Shown here piece by piece: positions 15,961-24,446 of a DNA stretch of 64,000 bases (position 1 is its first letter; each line of letters opens with the position of its first letter). The stretch comes from Limosilactobacillus panis DSM 6035. GTDB taxonomy: Bacteria; Bacillota; Bacilli; Lactobacillales; Lactobacillaceae. The stretch spans positions 1 through 64,000 of the forward strand of contig NZ_AZGM01000022.1 in assembly GCF_001435935.1 (NCBI RefSeq), given 5' to 3'. The notes under the pieces were generated by a model that worked only from the letters and a program-made list of their open reading frames with translations, made no database searches and had not been told where the DNA came from. The translations under genes and the position numbers were made by a program.

Positions 15961-16497
15961 ATGAACTTTGTTGCCATGGATTTTGAAACCGCTAGCGGTA
16001 AGCGGTACAGCGCCTGTTCTCTGGCCCTTTCAATCGTCCGCAACGACCAAATCGTCGACGAATTTTATTCCTTAATTAACCCCCACACGGACTTCTTCTG
16101 GCGCAACATCCAGGTCCACGGGATCCATGAGCGTGACGTTGCCGACGCCCCCTCGTTTCCCGCCGTCTGGGATCACATCAAGGAATTCTTCACCCCTGAC
16201 AAACTGGTCATTGCCCACAATAACCGCTTTGACAACAGTGTGTTAAAAAGCACTCTGGAGCACTATGGCATCCAGCCACCGGCTTATCAAACTCTGGACA
16301 CGCTGACCACAAGTCGGCGCTTAATCCCGGGGCTAAGCAACTATAAACTCAACACAGTGTGCGACGCCCTCAGTATCGACCTTCATCATCACCACAACGC
16401 CTTAGACGATGCCCAGGCCTGTGCCAATATTCTGCTCTACCAGGGTCACCACTTTAGCCCCCAACAGCTTAGACCCTTTATCAAACTTATCGGTTAG
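15961..16497 (+). CDS. DnaQ-like 3'-5' exonuclease
   Basis: A 178-residue DEDDh exonuclease related to the epsilon subunit of DNA polymerase III. Exo I is 'FVAMDFETA' with the D-x-E pair, Exo II is 'LVIAHNNRFDNSVL' with the conserved Asp, and Exo III is 'HHNALDDAQACANIL' with His and Asp. It consists of the exonuclease domain only, about the size of stand-alone DnaQ paralogues such as those seen in many lactobacilli, so a role in repair or RNA/DNA end trimming is plausible. It starts with ATG after GGACGG and is followed 12 bases later by a PAS-domain gene, forming a two-gene operon closed by a terminator. Confidence 0.88.
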   Translation: MNFVAMDFETASGKRYSACSLALSIVRNDQIVDEFYSLINPHTDFFWRNIQVHGIHERDVADAPSFPAVWDHIKEFFTPDKLVIAHNNRFDNSVLKSTLEHYGIQPPAYQTLDTLTTSRRLIPGLSNYKLNTVCDALSIDLHHHHNALDDAQACANILLYQGHHFSPQQLRPFIKLIG

Positions 16498-16509
16498 GAG
16501 AATCTTATT

Positions 16510-16932
16510 ATGCCTAGTGTTAACCTTCACGGTGGTCAGCTTTCTTTAGACGAGCTGAACGCCATTTTTGCTACCATTCCCGTTGAATTCGACTTCATTG
16601 ACAAAGACGACATCATTCGCTGGTCATCGGCAAACCACCACCGGTTATTCAAGCGAACTGATAAGGACCTCGGCAAGCACGTTTTGAATGTCCACCCGGG
16701 GCACAGCCAAAAACGGGTCAAACAGGTTCTTGCTGAGATGCACGGTGGCACCCGTGATTCGATCAAAATCCTAATCAACTACCACCAGCAACCGGTCAGC
16801 ATTGCCTTCTATGCCCTCCACAATGACGATGGTCAGTACATCGGCTGCGTTGAGGTTACCCAACCAGTGGGTGACTTCCAACAACGGGGGTCACTCTGGC
16901 GCAATATCAAGCAGATGTTCAATAAGAAATAA
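16510..16932 (+). CDS. PAS-domain protein (DUF438 C-terminal type)
   Basis: A 140-residue protein made almost entirely of one PAS domain: 'LNAIFATIPVEFDFIDKDDIIRWSSANHHRLFKRTDKDLGKHV' is the typical start, and 'SVNLHGGQLSLDEL' precedes it. This is the PAS form found at the C-terminus of DUF438/hemerythrin-like proteins; here the other domains are absent. Such PAS domains sense redox state, haem or small ligands. No output domain is present, so it may act through a partner, possibly the exonuclease encoded 12 bases upstream. The ATG has GGAGAAT upstream. Role unknown. Confidence 0.78.
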   Translation: MPSVNLHGGQLSLDELNAIFATIPVEFDFIDKDDIIRWSSANHHRLFKRTDKDLGKHVLNVHPGHSQKRVKQVLAEMHGGTRDSIKILINYHQQPVSIAFYALHNDDGQYIGCVEVTQPVGDFQQRGSLWRNIKQMFNKK

Positions 16933-16935
16933 TAG

Positions 16936-16979
16936 AAAGACGCACCTGATATTTCAAAAAGTCAGGTGCGTCTTTTTTA
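16936..16979. terminator. Bidirectional terminator between PAS and GNAT genes
   Basis: AAAGACGCACCTGA pairs with TCAGGTGCGTCTTT, followed by T on the + strand and preceded by an A-rich tract. It overlaps the stop of the convergent GNAT gene. Confidence 0.9.
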
Positions 16980-17465
16980 CTCTTCTGGCTGGTACTCCAT
17001 CACGAGGGCGGGACGGCCATCTTCTACCGCCGTTCCCGTTTCTTTGAAGTGTAGCTTCTTGTAAAGGGCAATTGCTGGTGAATTATCTGCGAAAACCGAC
17101 AAAACGAGCTTCTTTAGGCTGCTATAGTTTTCGAACCAGTACTCAGCCTCGTCGACGAGTAGCTGACCAATACCATTTCGCCAGTACTTTTTTTCGACGA
17201 CCACGCCCAGTTCGCCCACTTCGGGATGGTCAGCGAGCATCATAACGGTAATGATGCCCACTGGTTCATCCCCGAGTATCGCCAGCATCACTACACAGTC
17301 GTCGAACTGGTTGATTGTCTTGATGTTCTCGGCTTCTTGTTCCAAGCTTACGTCCAGCAAGTGGGGAACCTGGACGGCGTTACTTTCCGTAGCTGCCTGC
17401 CGCAAAAAGGCCAGGACCTTGGCAGCGTCTTCCGGGCCCGCCAGCTTAATTGTGACCGCGTCCAT
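16977..17465 (-). CDS. GNAT-family N-acetyltransferase
   Basis: A 162-residue acetyl-CoA-dependent acetyltransferase. The acetyl-CoA loop reads 'VVEKKYWRNGIGQLLVDEA', followed by 'LKKLVLSVFADNSPAIALYKKLHFKETG', the usual second half of the fold. The ATG directly abuts the tsaE stop (TAAATG), so it is co-translated with tsaE. In other Firmicutes tsaE is often followed by a GNAT gene: RimI (ribosomal protein acetylation) or a general GNAT. This one has more similarity in pattern to the general type; substrate unknown. Confidence 0.85.
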   Translation of the reverse strand: MDAVTIKLAGPEDAAKVLAFLRQAATESNAVQVPHLLDVSLEQEAENIKTINQFDDCVVMLAILGDEPVGIITVMMLADHPEVGELGVVVEKKYWRNGIGQLLVDEAEYWFENYSSLKKLVLSVFADNSPAIALYKKLHFKETGTAVEDGRPALVMEYQPEE

Positions 17466-17927
17466 TTAGGCCACCACGTCCTTAACCATTTGCACAAAGT
17501 GGTCACCATGGGGTTCAAATTCCAGGACCCGCTTGTTTTCATCATCAGTCCGCCGGAAGTGGATGGCCAAGAAGTCATCCGGCAGTTCATCTTCCACAAA
17601 TTCGGCCCACTCAACCACGCTTACGCCGTCGCTATCGAAGTATTCCTCAAGGCCCAGGTCCTCTGCACCCCCGTTCTCGAGACGGTACGCATCCATGTGG
17701 TATAGTGGCAATCGCCCATCGTGGTATTCGTGAATAATCGTAAAGGTCGGGCTCTTGATAATGTCCGGAATGTCGAGTCCCTTCGCTAAGCCCTTAGTAA
17801 AGGTCGTCTTCCCCGCGCCGAGGTCACCATCCAGGACCAGGACATCACCGGCCTGGAGCTTTTGACCAATCTTTTCGCCCAGGGTGATGGTTGCCTCCCG
17901 ACTATCCATCTTTACTTTCTCTTCCAC
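17466..17927 (-). CDS. tsaE: tRNA threonylcarbamoyladenosine biosynthesis ATPase TsaE
   Basis: Part of the TsaB-TsaD-TsaE complex that makes N6-threonylcarbamoyladenosine at position 37 of ANN-decoding tRNAs. P-loop 'GDLGAGKTTFTKGLAKGL' is followed by 'SPTFTIIHEY' and 'HMDAYRLE' and by 'VSVVEWAEFVEDELPDD', the usual order. Several GTG codons compete as start: I chose GTG at 17927, which has GAGG eight bases upstream; the frame extends to 17936. About 153 residues. The terminator of pta lies upstream and a GNAT gene is fused directly downstream in the operon. Confidence 0.93.
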   Translation of the reverse strand: MEEKVKMDSREATITLGEKIGQKLQAGDVLVLDGDLGAGKTTFTKGLAKGLDIPDIIKSPTFTIIHEYHDGRLPLYHMDAYRLENGGAEDLGLEEYFDSDGVSVVEWAEFVEDELPDDFLAIHFRRTDDENKRVLEFEPHGDHFVQMVKDVVA

Positions 17928-17979
17928 CAGGATCACCTCATTTTCATTATTGCTGTTTATTATTGTAGCTTATCAGCGA

Positions 17980-18026
17980 CTGGAAAACAAAAGCTGGATT
18001 GACGTGTTCAGCCAACCCAGCTTTAC
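17980..18026 (-). terminator. Terminator of ung-pta
   Basis: On the - strand AAAAGCTGGGTTGG pairs with CAATCCAGCTTTT (17988-18001 with 18012-18025), followed by TGTTTTCC. Confidence 0.75.
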
Positions 18027-18065
18027 TTTTAAATTTTCAACGCTAGCACGTGCGCCGTGACGATT

Positions 18066-19037
18066 TTATGCCCGTGCAGCGGTAATCAAGGCAACGTCGT
18101 AAACGTCGTCTTCGTTGCATCCCCGTGAAAGGTCCGCGATTGGGGCGTTCAGGCCTTGCAGAATTGGGCCCACTGCCGTGAAGCCACCAAACCGTTGGGC
18201 AATCTTGTAGCCGATGTTACCAGCTTCCAGGCTTGGGAATACGAAGACATTGGCGTGACCAGCAACCTTAGAGTCTGGGGCCTTCAGTTCACCAACTTCG
18301 GGAACAAAGGCCGCATCAAATTGAAGTTCACCATCAGCCGGCAGGTCCGGTGCCATTTTGTGAACCTTCTTCGTTGCCTCGGCAACCTTAGTGACCATGT
18401 CACCCTTAGCAGAGCCCTTCGTGGAGAAACTCAGCAGGGCAACCTTAGGGTCAATGCCAAAGAGCTTAGCAGTATCAGCACTTTGCACAGCGACTTCGGC
18501 CATGGTCGGGGCATCCAGTTCAATGTTGATGGCACAGTCAGCAAAGATGTAACGCTGGTCGCCCTTGATCATCAGGAAGGCCCCACTAATCCGGTGGGCA
18601 CCAGGCTTGGTCTTAACAATTTGTAAAGCTGGACGGACTGTTGAACCAGTGGAGTGAACGGCACCAGATACCATCCCGTCAGCCTTACCCATATAAACGA
18701 GCATGGTCCCGAAGTACGAAACGTCCTTGAGCATTTCCGTAACTTGTTCAGGAGTGTTCTTGCCCTTCCGCCGTTCAAGCAGTGCATCAAACATTGCCTT
18801 CTTGTCTTCTTCGGGGTATTCAGCGGGGCCCAGAATGCTTAAAGCAGAAATGTCCCAGCCGTTGTCCTTGGCGGTCTTTTCAATGTCTGCCCGCTTACCA
18901 AGCAGGATTGGCTTGATCAAGCCGTCGTTTTGCAGACGAACAGCAGCACCGAGGACCCGCTTGTCTTCACCTTCTGGGAACACAATCGTCTTGTTTTGTC
19001 CCTTAACCTTGGCAGCAATTTCATCAAATAATTCCAT
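18066..19037 (-). CDS. pta: Phosphate acetyltransferase
   Basis: Interconverts acetyl-phosphate and acetyl-CoA. In phosphoketolase-using lactic acid bacteria acetyl-phosphate is made directly and Pta supplies acetyl-CoA or leads to ethanol. The 323-residue single-domain form matches the Firmicutes enzyme: 'IVFPEGEDKRVLGAAVRL' at the N-terminus, 'GKADGMVSGAVHSTGSTVRPALQIVKT' in the middle and 'VGPILQGLNAPIADLSRGC' near the end. It follows ung by 26 bases, as commonly seen in lactobacilli. A cre-like site upstream of the operon suggests catabolite control. Confidence 0.96.
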   Translation of the reverse strand: MELFDEIAAKVKGQNKTIVFPEGEDKRVLGAAVRLQNDGLIKPILLGKRADIEKTAKDNGWDISALSILGPAEYPEEDKKAMFDALLERRKGKNTPEQVTEMLKDVSYFGTMLVYMGKADGMVSGAVHSTGSTVRPALQIVKTKPGAHRISGAFLMIKGDQRYIFADCAINIELDAPTMAEVAVQSADTAKLFGIDPKVALLSFSTKGSAKGDMVTKVAEATKKVHKMAPDLPADGELQFDAAFVPEVGELKAPDSKVAGHANVFVFPSLEAGNIGYKIAQRFGGFTAVGPILQGLNAPIADLSRGCNEDDVYDVALITAARA

Positions 19038-19063
19038 TATGCAAGTACCTCCTCAATTGATCC

Positions 19064-19786
19064 TTAAGCATTTTTTGGCAACTGATTAGTTGTCCCTTCA
19101 TCCGCCACCGGATTTTCCGGCAGCTGCCAATCAATTGGCTGTTCTCCCATTGCGCGAAGTGCTTCGTTGGTCTTTGAAAACGGCCGTGAGCCAAAGAAAC
19201 CACGGTTAGCAGACAGCGGACTTGGGTGGGCTGATTCGAGAATAATATTGGTATTCGTGTTAATCAGCTTCTTCTTGTCCCGGGCTGCCCGCCCCCACAG
19301 GATAAACACCACGGGCTTCGGGCGCTCAGACAATGCATGGATTGCCGCATCCGTCAGCTTTTCCCAGCCGTGTCCCCGGTGAGAAAAGGCCTGTCCCGCC
19401 CGCACGGTCAAAACCGAGTTAAGCAGGAGAACGCCCTGGTCAGCCCAGTGCTTTAGGTAGCCATGGTTCACGGGCTTAAAACCCACATCACTCTGCAATT
19501 CCTTATAGATATTTTGCAAAGATGGTGGAACCGCCACTCCTGGTAATACTGAGAAACTGCATCCGTGTGCCTGGTGGGGGCCATGGTAAGGGTCCTGCCC
19601 CAGAATAACCACCTTCACCTTACTAAAGGGAGTCCACTCAAACGCCTCAAAGATATGATGCATTTCCGGATAAATTGTCCGGTGGGTGTACTCCTCCTTT
19701 AAGAAGTCATGAAGCTGTGAATAGTATGAACTTTCGAACTGGGGCTCAAGGACTGGCCACCAGTCATTGTGGATTAATTGTCTCAT
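19064..19786 (-). CDS. ung: Uracil-DNA glycosylase
   Basis: Removes uracil from DNA as the first step of base excision repair. Family 1 motifs: '[22 protein letters not shown]' with the catalytic Asp of GQDPYH, and '[24 protein letters not shown]' with the catalytic His of HPSPLS. The length of 240 residues is slightly above the usual 220-230. First gene of an operon with pta. The ATG is followed directly by RQLIHNDW; -10-like TATGAT stands upstream. Confidence 0.96.
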   Translation of the reverse strand: MRQLIHNDWWPVLEPQFESSYYSQLHDFLKEEYTHRTIYPEMHHIFEAFEWTPFSKVKVVILGQDPYHGPHQAHGCSFSVLPGVAVPPSLQNIYKELQSDVGFKPVNHGYLKHWADQGVLLLNSVLTVRAGQAFSHRGHGWEKLTDAAIHALSERPKPVVFILWGRAARDKKKLINTNTNIILESAHPSPLSANRGFFGSRPFSKTNEALRAMGEQPIDWQLPENPVADEGTTNQLPKNA

Positions 19787-19844
19787 CAGTATTATGCACC
19801 TCGTCTTTTATTCTATCATATCTAAATAGGTGGTAACAGTGCTA

Positions 19845-19859
19845 TTGGAAACGCTTTTT
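19845..19859. promoter_or_regulatory. Candidate CcpA site (cre) between ung-pta and the LURP-like gene
   Basis: TTGGAAACGCTTTTT matches the cre consensus WTGNAANCGNWNNCW except at the final conserved C. It lies about 60 bases upstream of the ung start, a position used for CcpA activation of overflow genes such as pta and ackA in other Firmicutes. Confidence 0.35.
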
Positions 19860-19938
19860 TTGTAATTAGATTATTAGGCATTTATTGGGCAAACTGGTAA
19901 AATAGGTTTAATAACTAATTGAGGATGGTGGTGAGTTC

Positions 19939-20484
19939 GTGCGTAAGTTGTACCTTCGTGATCATTCAACCGACTTGCACGGGACAACGGTAGTTCGTGA
20001 TGACCAGGGACGGTCCTGTTACCTCCTGGCCGGTAAGTGGGGAATGCACCACGACGTTTTGTCGTTATACGCCATTAATGGTGAGTTACTGGCGGAGGTC
20101 AAGCAGCTTTCCCTTGGCCTCTTGCCAAAGTTTGGCCTGTACGAGCACCGCCAGCGGGTGGGGACCGTTGGTAAGTCCTTCGGTTTTGTCCGTCAGGTTG
20201 TTTATATCCGGGGACTTAATTGGATTATCGTCGGGTCCCCCCTGAGTAACCGTTACCGGGTCTTTGGCGCCGGTAAACTGGTCTTTGCCTTTAAGCCGGT
20301 CCAATTTTCCGGTTCCTATTGCCACGAGCTCCGGGTCACGAGGAAAGAAGATGAGCCCCTGGCCATCCTGGTTGCCAGTGTCCTCGACCACTGGGCCCGT
20401 GGCGGTCAGTTTGACGTCAATAAGGTCCAATTCAAAAACCGATCCCTCTCCGATAGTTTTGGGATGGGGTACCGGCTTAAATAA
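19939..20484 (+). CDS. LURP-one-related (YxjI-like) protein
   Basis: A 181-residue soluble protein of the tubby-like LURP-one-related group, which folds as a small closed beta barrel. Seen here: 'GRSCYLLAGKWGMHHDVLSLYAINGELLAEVKQ', 'KFGLYEHRQRVGTVGK' and 'NWIIVGSPLSNRYRVFGAGKLVF' fit the repeating beta-strand/Gly pattern of the family. Bacterial members have no established function. GTG start with GGTGG upstream. It is transcribed divergently from ung and its stop is followed 14 bases later by structured element copy A. Confidence 0.68.
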   Translation: MRKLYLRDHSTDLHGTTVVRDDQGRSCYLLAGKWGMHHDVLSLYAINGELLAEVKQLSLGLLPKFGLYEHRQRVGTVGKSFGFVRQVVYIRGLNWIIVGSPLSNRYRVFGAGKLVFAFKPVQFSGSYCHELRVTRKEDEPLAILVASVLDHWARGGQFDVNKVQFKNRSLSDSFGMGYRLK

Positions 20485-20498
20485 GTTCATAATACTCA

Positions 20499-20679
20499 GA
20501 AGCTGGGAAAAAAGCATCAGAGTGCGCCTTTGGCTAGTATAGGACAATCATTGGCACGGAACGGGCCAATGATTGTCCATAATCAATGGACTTGCTTCGC
20601 GGCGCTAGACACTAGGAGCACGCTTCGACGCAGAGCAAGCCTATTTGGTTTTTCCGCGATTACTGTGTAATATTCGAAG
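20499..20679 (+). repeat. Dispersed structured element, copy A
   Basis: About 181 bases, roughly 85-90 percent equal to copy B (53747-53929, opposite strand) by eye. It starts GAAGCTGGGAAAAAAGC and ends CTGTGTAATATTCGAAG. Two stems are clear: GGACAATCATTGGC/GCCAATGATTGTCC (14 perfect pairs) and CTTGCT/AGCAAG enclosing GC-rich arms. It follows the LURP-like gene stop directly. Confidence 0.85.
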
Positions 20680-20689
20680 AACTAAAAGT

Positions 20690-20752
20690 TTAATAAAAGA
20701 ACCGTCTTCAATCCTGACCGGCTTTTTTTGGTCAGTCCTTGAAGACGGTTTT
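20690..20752 (-). terminator. Terminator of smpB
   Basis: AACCGTCTTCAA (20700-20711) pairs with TTGAAGACGGTT (20739-20750), with an inner CTGACC/GGTCAG stem; a T-rich tract follows on the - strand. Confidence 0.9.
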
Positions 20753-20756
20753 CATT

Positions 20757-21230
20757 TTAGTAGTGCTTCATTACCCGTTCAATCTCACGGTTTTGCTCAC
20801 GGCGTTTAATTGCTTCCCGCTTATCATATTGGTGCTTACCTTTGGCAACGCCCATCAAGACCTTGGCATAGCCATGCTTGATGTACATCTTGAGGGGGAT
20901 CAGGGTGACCCCCTTGTCCTGTAGCGCCCCCATTAGGCGGTGAATCTCTTTCTTATGAAGAAGGAGCTTCCGGTTACGGAGCGGGTCTTGGTTAAAGATG
21001 TTCCCGTTGTCGTATTCACTAATATGAACATTCATCAACCAGGCCTCGCCGTTTTTTATCTGGGCAAAGCCATCCTTGAGGTTAACTCGGTGGGCCCGGA
21101 CAGACTTAATCTCCGTCCCGGTCAGCACCAGCCCTGCCTCAACCGTGTCCGTCACAAAATAGTCGTGACGGGCCTTTTTATTTTGGGCAATCAAGTTGTC
21201 ATTATTCTTTTGTTGGGATCTTTTTGCCAT
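20757..21230 (-). CDS. smpB: SsrA-binding protein SmpB
   Basis: Binds the tRNA-like domain of tmRNA and delivers it to stalled ribosomes. Family landmarks: '[40 protein letters not shown]', '[27 protein letters not shown]' and the basic C-terminal tail '[22 protein letters not shown]'. The 157-residue length is standard. It lies 18 bases after rnr in the conserved secG-est-rnr-smpB order; the ssrA gene, which often follows in other Firmicutes, is about 18 kb away here. Confidence 0.97.
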   Translation of the reverse strand: MAKRSQQKNNDNLIAQNKKARHDYFVTDTVEAGLVLTGTEIKSVRAHRVNLKDGFAQIKNGEAWLMNVHISEYDNGNIFNQDPLRNRKLLLHKKEIHRLMGALQDKGVTLIPLKMYIKHGYAKVLMGVAKGKHQYDKREAIKRREQNREIERVMKHY

Positions 21231-21248
21231 TTTATCCCTCCGTTAATT

Positions 21249-23618
21249 TTAATGGCGCCGCCCTTGTGAATGGTGGTCGCGTGAATTATTGTGGTGACGC
21301 GTTTGCCCCCGGTTAATCTGCCGGTTATTAACGTGCCCATTGTGCTGGTTATGATCATGGCGCTTAACGTGACCATGGTTGCCCCGCCGCCGGTTCCGGT
21401 TTCCGCGACGACGGTTGTCGTGTTCGTGGGGAACCCGAATCTTGGTCTTCGGTGCGTCCTGCGGGTTAACCAGCTCAAAGTCGATTTCCCGCAGGTCCTT
21501 GTCAACCCGCAGTAACTTAACCTTTACCGGTTGACCGATTTGGAAGATCCGGTGGGTCTTGCGCCCAATCAAAGCCATGTGTTTTTCGGAGTATTCATAG
21601 TAGTCATCCGTCATCACGCTAATGTGGATGAGTCCTTCAACGGTGTTTTCCAGTTGAACAAAGAGGCCGAACTTCATGACGGAGCTGACCACGGCATCGA
21701 AGGTTTCACCAACATGGTCTTCCATGTACTCAGCCTTCTTCATGCTGTCGACATCCCGCTCGGTGTCAATTCCCCGCCGCTCGGTGACGGACGTGTGTTC
21801 AGCAATCTCTGGCAACTTATCGCGCCAAGCAGCCTTGGCCTTTTCACCCTTACCGTGTTGGGCATACCACTTTATCAGCCGGTGAACCGTGTCATCCGGG
21901 TACCGCCGAATTGGCGACGTAAAGTGGGTGTAATACTTAGCGCCCAGGCCAAAGTGCCCCAGTTCCTCGTCAGAGTACTTGGCCTGTTGCATACTCCGCA
22001 GCATCGTTACCTGAACCATCTGCTCTTCCGGCTTTCCGGCAACGTCTTTCAGGACGTTTTGCAGCATCTTGGGCTTAACATTGTTCACGTCACCATGGAC
22101 GTTGATCCCAAAGACACTCAAGAAGTCAACAAACGACTTAATCCGGTCCTTATCCGGGGCCTCGTGGATTCGGTAAAGGAAGGGAACGTGCTCATCAAAG
22201 TAGTGGTGGGCAACCGTTTCATTGGCCGCCAACATGAATGATTCAATCATCCGTTCAGCCAGTCCCCGTTCACGGAGCTGGATGTCAATTGGGTGCCCCT
22301 TATCATCAACAATAATCTTTGCTTCCGGCGCTTCAAAGTCAATTGCCCCCCGCCGTTTCCGATTCTTCAAAAGAATCTTGTGAAGTTCTGCCATGGTTTC
22401 AAACATTGGCACGAGGTCCTTGTAGCGGTTAATTGTCTTTTGGTCATGGGCTTCCAGGATCCGGTTAACGGCCTTGTAGGTCATCCGGGCATGAGATTTC
22501 ATGACACTGGGGAAAATGCGGTGCTTAACAATCTTCCCTTGGTCGTTGATTTCCATTTCACAACTCATTGAGAGCCGCTCTTCACCCGGGTTTAAGGAAC
22601 AAATACCATTGGACAGGCGCTTCGGCAGCATCGGGACGACCCGGTCCGTCAGGTAAACCGATGTCCCCCGATTGAAGGCTTCCTTGTCGAGCGGGGTCCC
22701 CGGTTGAACATAGTGGCTGACGTCCGCAATATGAACCCCAAGGTGGTAGTTACCGTTATCAAGCTTCCAAGCAACGACAGCATCGTCCAAATCCTTGGAC
22801 TCAATGGCATCAATGGTTACCAGGGGCTGGTTGGTAATGTCCTTGCGCCCCTTCTTTTCTTCGGGCAGAACGTGCAACGGAATTTTATTTGCCTGCTCCA
22901 TTGCTTCCTTAGGAAATTCATGGGGAACATCATGAGCATAGATAACCGAGAGAATATCAATTCCCGGTTCATCCTTGTTCCCGATTACCTCTGTAACGGC
23001 CCCGGTGAGGACCTGGGGTGACTCGTCGTCGGGATAGGTCTCAACGGTCGCGGTCACGACCTCGCCGTCCATGGGCTTGAGACCCTTGTCAGTGACAAAG
23101 AAGCGGAACTGACTTAGTTTCTTATCCTTCAAGAGGATCTCACCGATGTAGTTACCAACGGTTTCCTGCTTGAATTCACCCACGACCCGTTCGTAGTTGT
23201 GTTCCAGGATCTTGGTAACCATTGCTTCTGGGCCCTGGCCCGCTGCGGGGTCACCGGCCTTCAAGGCCTTGACTTCCACCTGGTCGCCATTAAGGGCATG
23301 CAAGGTGTGGTCGGGATTAATAAACATGTCAGGCAAGTCGGGGTCGTATTCTACGAAGCCGAAGCCCTTGTCGTTTCCATGGAACGTCCCCGTAATCGGT
23401 TCTTGTTTAATAACCGCCTCAAACTCGCCCTTATCGGTTACCCGGACCTTCTTATCCCGTTCAAGCTGGGCAAGGGTCTGGACGATTGGCGTGAATTGCT
23501 CGGCATTATCCATATCGAGCGCGTGCGCAATCCGCTCAGCGGAGTAACTGATTCCGGCGTTCTTCGTCAGGAAATCGAGAATATTGTCTTTTAATTTCGT
23601 CTTATTGTTGATTGTCAT
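21249..23618 (-). CDS. rnr: Ribonuclease R
   Basis: A processive 3'-5' exoribonuclease that degrades structured RNA and works with tmRNA in clearing defective messages. Domain order over 789 residues: N-terminal winged helix and two cold-shock domains (about 1-220), RNB catalytic domain (about 240-600, with 'VTIDAIESKDLDDAV' holding the metal-binding Asp cluster), S1 domain (about 630-710, 'GETFDAVVSSVMKFGLFVQLENTVEGLIH') and a basic His/Arg/Asn-rich tail (from about 720). Its ATG lies inside the end of the esterase gene (17-base overlap) with GAGG upstream, indicating coupling. smpB follows. Confidence 0.96.
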   Translation of the reverse strand: MTINNKTKLKDNILDFLTKNAGISYSAERIAHALDMDNAEQFTPIVQTLAQLERDKKVRVTDKGEFEAVIKQEPITGTFHGNDKGFGFVEYDPDLPDMFINPDHTLHALNGDQVEVKALKAGDPAAGQGPEAMVTKILEHNYERVVGEFKQETVGNYIGEILLKDKKLSQFRFFVTDKGLKPMDGEVVTATVETYPDDESPQVLTGAVTEVIGNKDEPGIDILSVIYAHDVPHEFPKEAMEQANKIPLHVLPEEKKGRKDITNQPLVTIDAIESKDLDDAVVAWKLDNGNYHLGVHIADVSHYVQPGTPLDKEAFNRGTSVYLTDRVVPMLPKRLSNGICSLNPGEERLSMSCEMEINDQGKIVKHRIFPSVMKSHARMTYKAVNRILEAHDQKTINRYKDLVPMFETMAELHKILLKNRKRRGAIDFEAPEAKIIVDDKGHPIDIQLRERGLAERMIESFMLAANETVAHHYFDEHVPFLYRIHEAPDKDRIKSFVDFLSVFGINVHGDVNNVKPKMLQNVLKDVAGKPEEQMVQVTMLRSMQQAKYSDEELGHFGLGAKYYTHFTSPIRRYPDDTVHRLIKWYAQHGKGEKAKAAWRDKLPEIAEHTSVTERRGIDTERDVDSMKKAEYMEDHVGETFDAVVSSVMKFGLFVQLENTVEGLIHISVMTDDYYEYSEKHMALIGRKTHRIFQIGQPVKVKLLRVDKDLREIDFELVNPQDAPKTKIRVPHEHDNRRRGNRNRRRGNHGHVKRHDHNQHNGHVNNRQINRGQTRHHNNSRDHHSQGRRH

Positions 23619-24378
23619 TTGTTACCTCAAATAAATTATTCAAATAGTTTTCAACGTCGCTAAAGAGCTGACGGTGTGCTGAATTTACGGTTAGTAAGTG
23701 GGTGGCATCCGGATAGTAGTGAAAGTCAACTGGTGTCCCCTGGGCAAGTAAACGGTCACGGAGCTGGGCCCCTGAATTGGGGTCAATCATTTCGTCCTTA
23801 CCGCCCTGGGCAATAAAAAACGGCCGGTGAATCCGGTTAAGGTTGACGGCCAGTTGACGGGCAAGCTTTTTAATATCATTGAGCTGGGCGGGTAACCGCT
23901 CATTAAGACATGCTAACCGTTCACTAATCAATTCCGGCTCTGTATGTACCCGCCGGTAGTACTTTTCGGCGAGTGTCGGAAAATATTGGGGAACATTTGA
24001 ATCTCCCCAGGTTGTTATTGGTGAGGCAAAAACACCCCCACCAAGTAAGGACGGGTCCTCTTCTAAGGCCCACGTTGCCAGTAGGCCCCCTAGTGAAAGG
24101 CCAAAGATGGCAATCTGGTCCACCCCCGTGTCCCGCAGGTGGAAAATAGCCATCCGGGTATCATCCTGCCAGTCAGCCGGGCTCCCCTTTTTGAGGATCT
24201 CGCGGGGATCGCCCCCGTGTCCCGTAAAAAGTGGTGCACAGACCGTGTAGCCAGCCCAGTTAAGCTGCCGACCAAGCATCCGGACGTCGTTGCTATTACC
24301 CGTGTAGGCATGCAGCAGGATCACTCCCTTCTTCCCGCTGTGCGGAAAGAAGAAGGTTTCACCAGTATAGGTCTTCAT
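23602..24378 (-). CDS. est: Carboxylesterase, Est/YvaK family
   Basis: A 258-residue alpha/beta hydrolase of the thermostable carboxylesterase type that sits between secG and rnr in most Bacilli. The nucleophile motif is GLSLGG ('IAIFGLSLGGLLA'), the oxyanion region 'VILLHAYTGNSNDVRML' precedes it and the catalytic His lies in 'YYPDATHLLTV'. I chose the ATG at 24378 with GGGG upstream; the frame extends to 24435 through a terminator-like hairpin. The gene has no evident promoter of its own between that hairpin and the start. Physiological substrate unknown. Confidence 0.9.
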   Translation of the reverse strand: MKTYTGETFFFPHSGKKGVILLHAYTGNSNDVRMLGRQLNWAGYTVCAPLFTGHGGDPREILKKGSPADWQDDTRMAIFHLRDTGVDQIAIFGLSLGGLLATWALEEDPSLLGGGVFASPITTWGDSNVPQYFPTLAEKYYRRVHTEPELISERLACLNERLPAQLNDIKKLARQLAVNLNRIHRPFFIAQGGKDEMIDPNSGAQLRDRLLAQGTPVDFHYYPDATHLLTVNSAHRQLFSDVENYLNNLFEVTNDNQQ

Positions 24379-24398
24379 CTCACCATCCCCACTTCTTA

Positions 24399-24432
24399 AT
24401 AAAAAGGCCCCCTGAAACTGCTCCAGGAGGCA
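24399..24432 (-). terminator. Hairpin with T run between secG and est (attenuator?)
   Basis: On the - strand GCCTCCTG pairs with TCAGGGGGC (24406-24415 with 24422-24431) and is followed by TTTTTATT. It stands inside an otherwise continuous operon and may set the ratio of secG to downstream genes. Confidence 0.65.
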
Positions 24433-24446
24433 CAAACTTAGAAAAC

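Noticed and set aside
21291-21515. Long antisense frames within rnr, uvrA, secA, enolase and other genes
   Set aside because: They are shadows of strongly biased coding sequence on the other strand, without ribosome sites or known domains.
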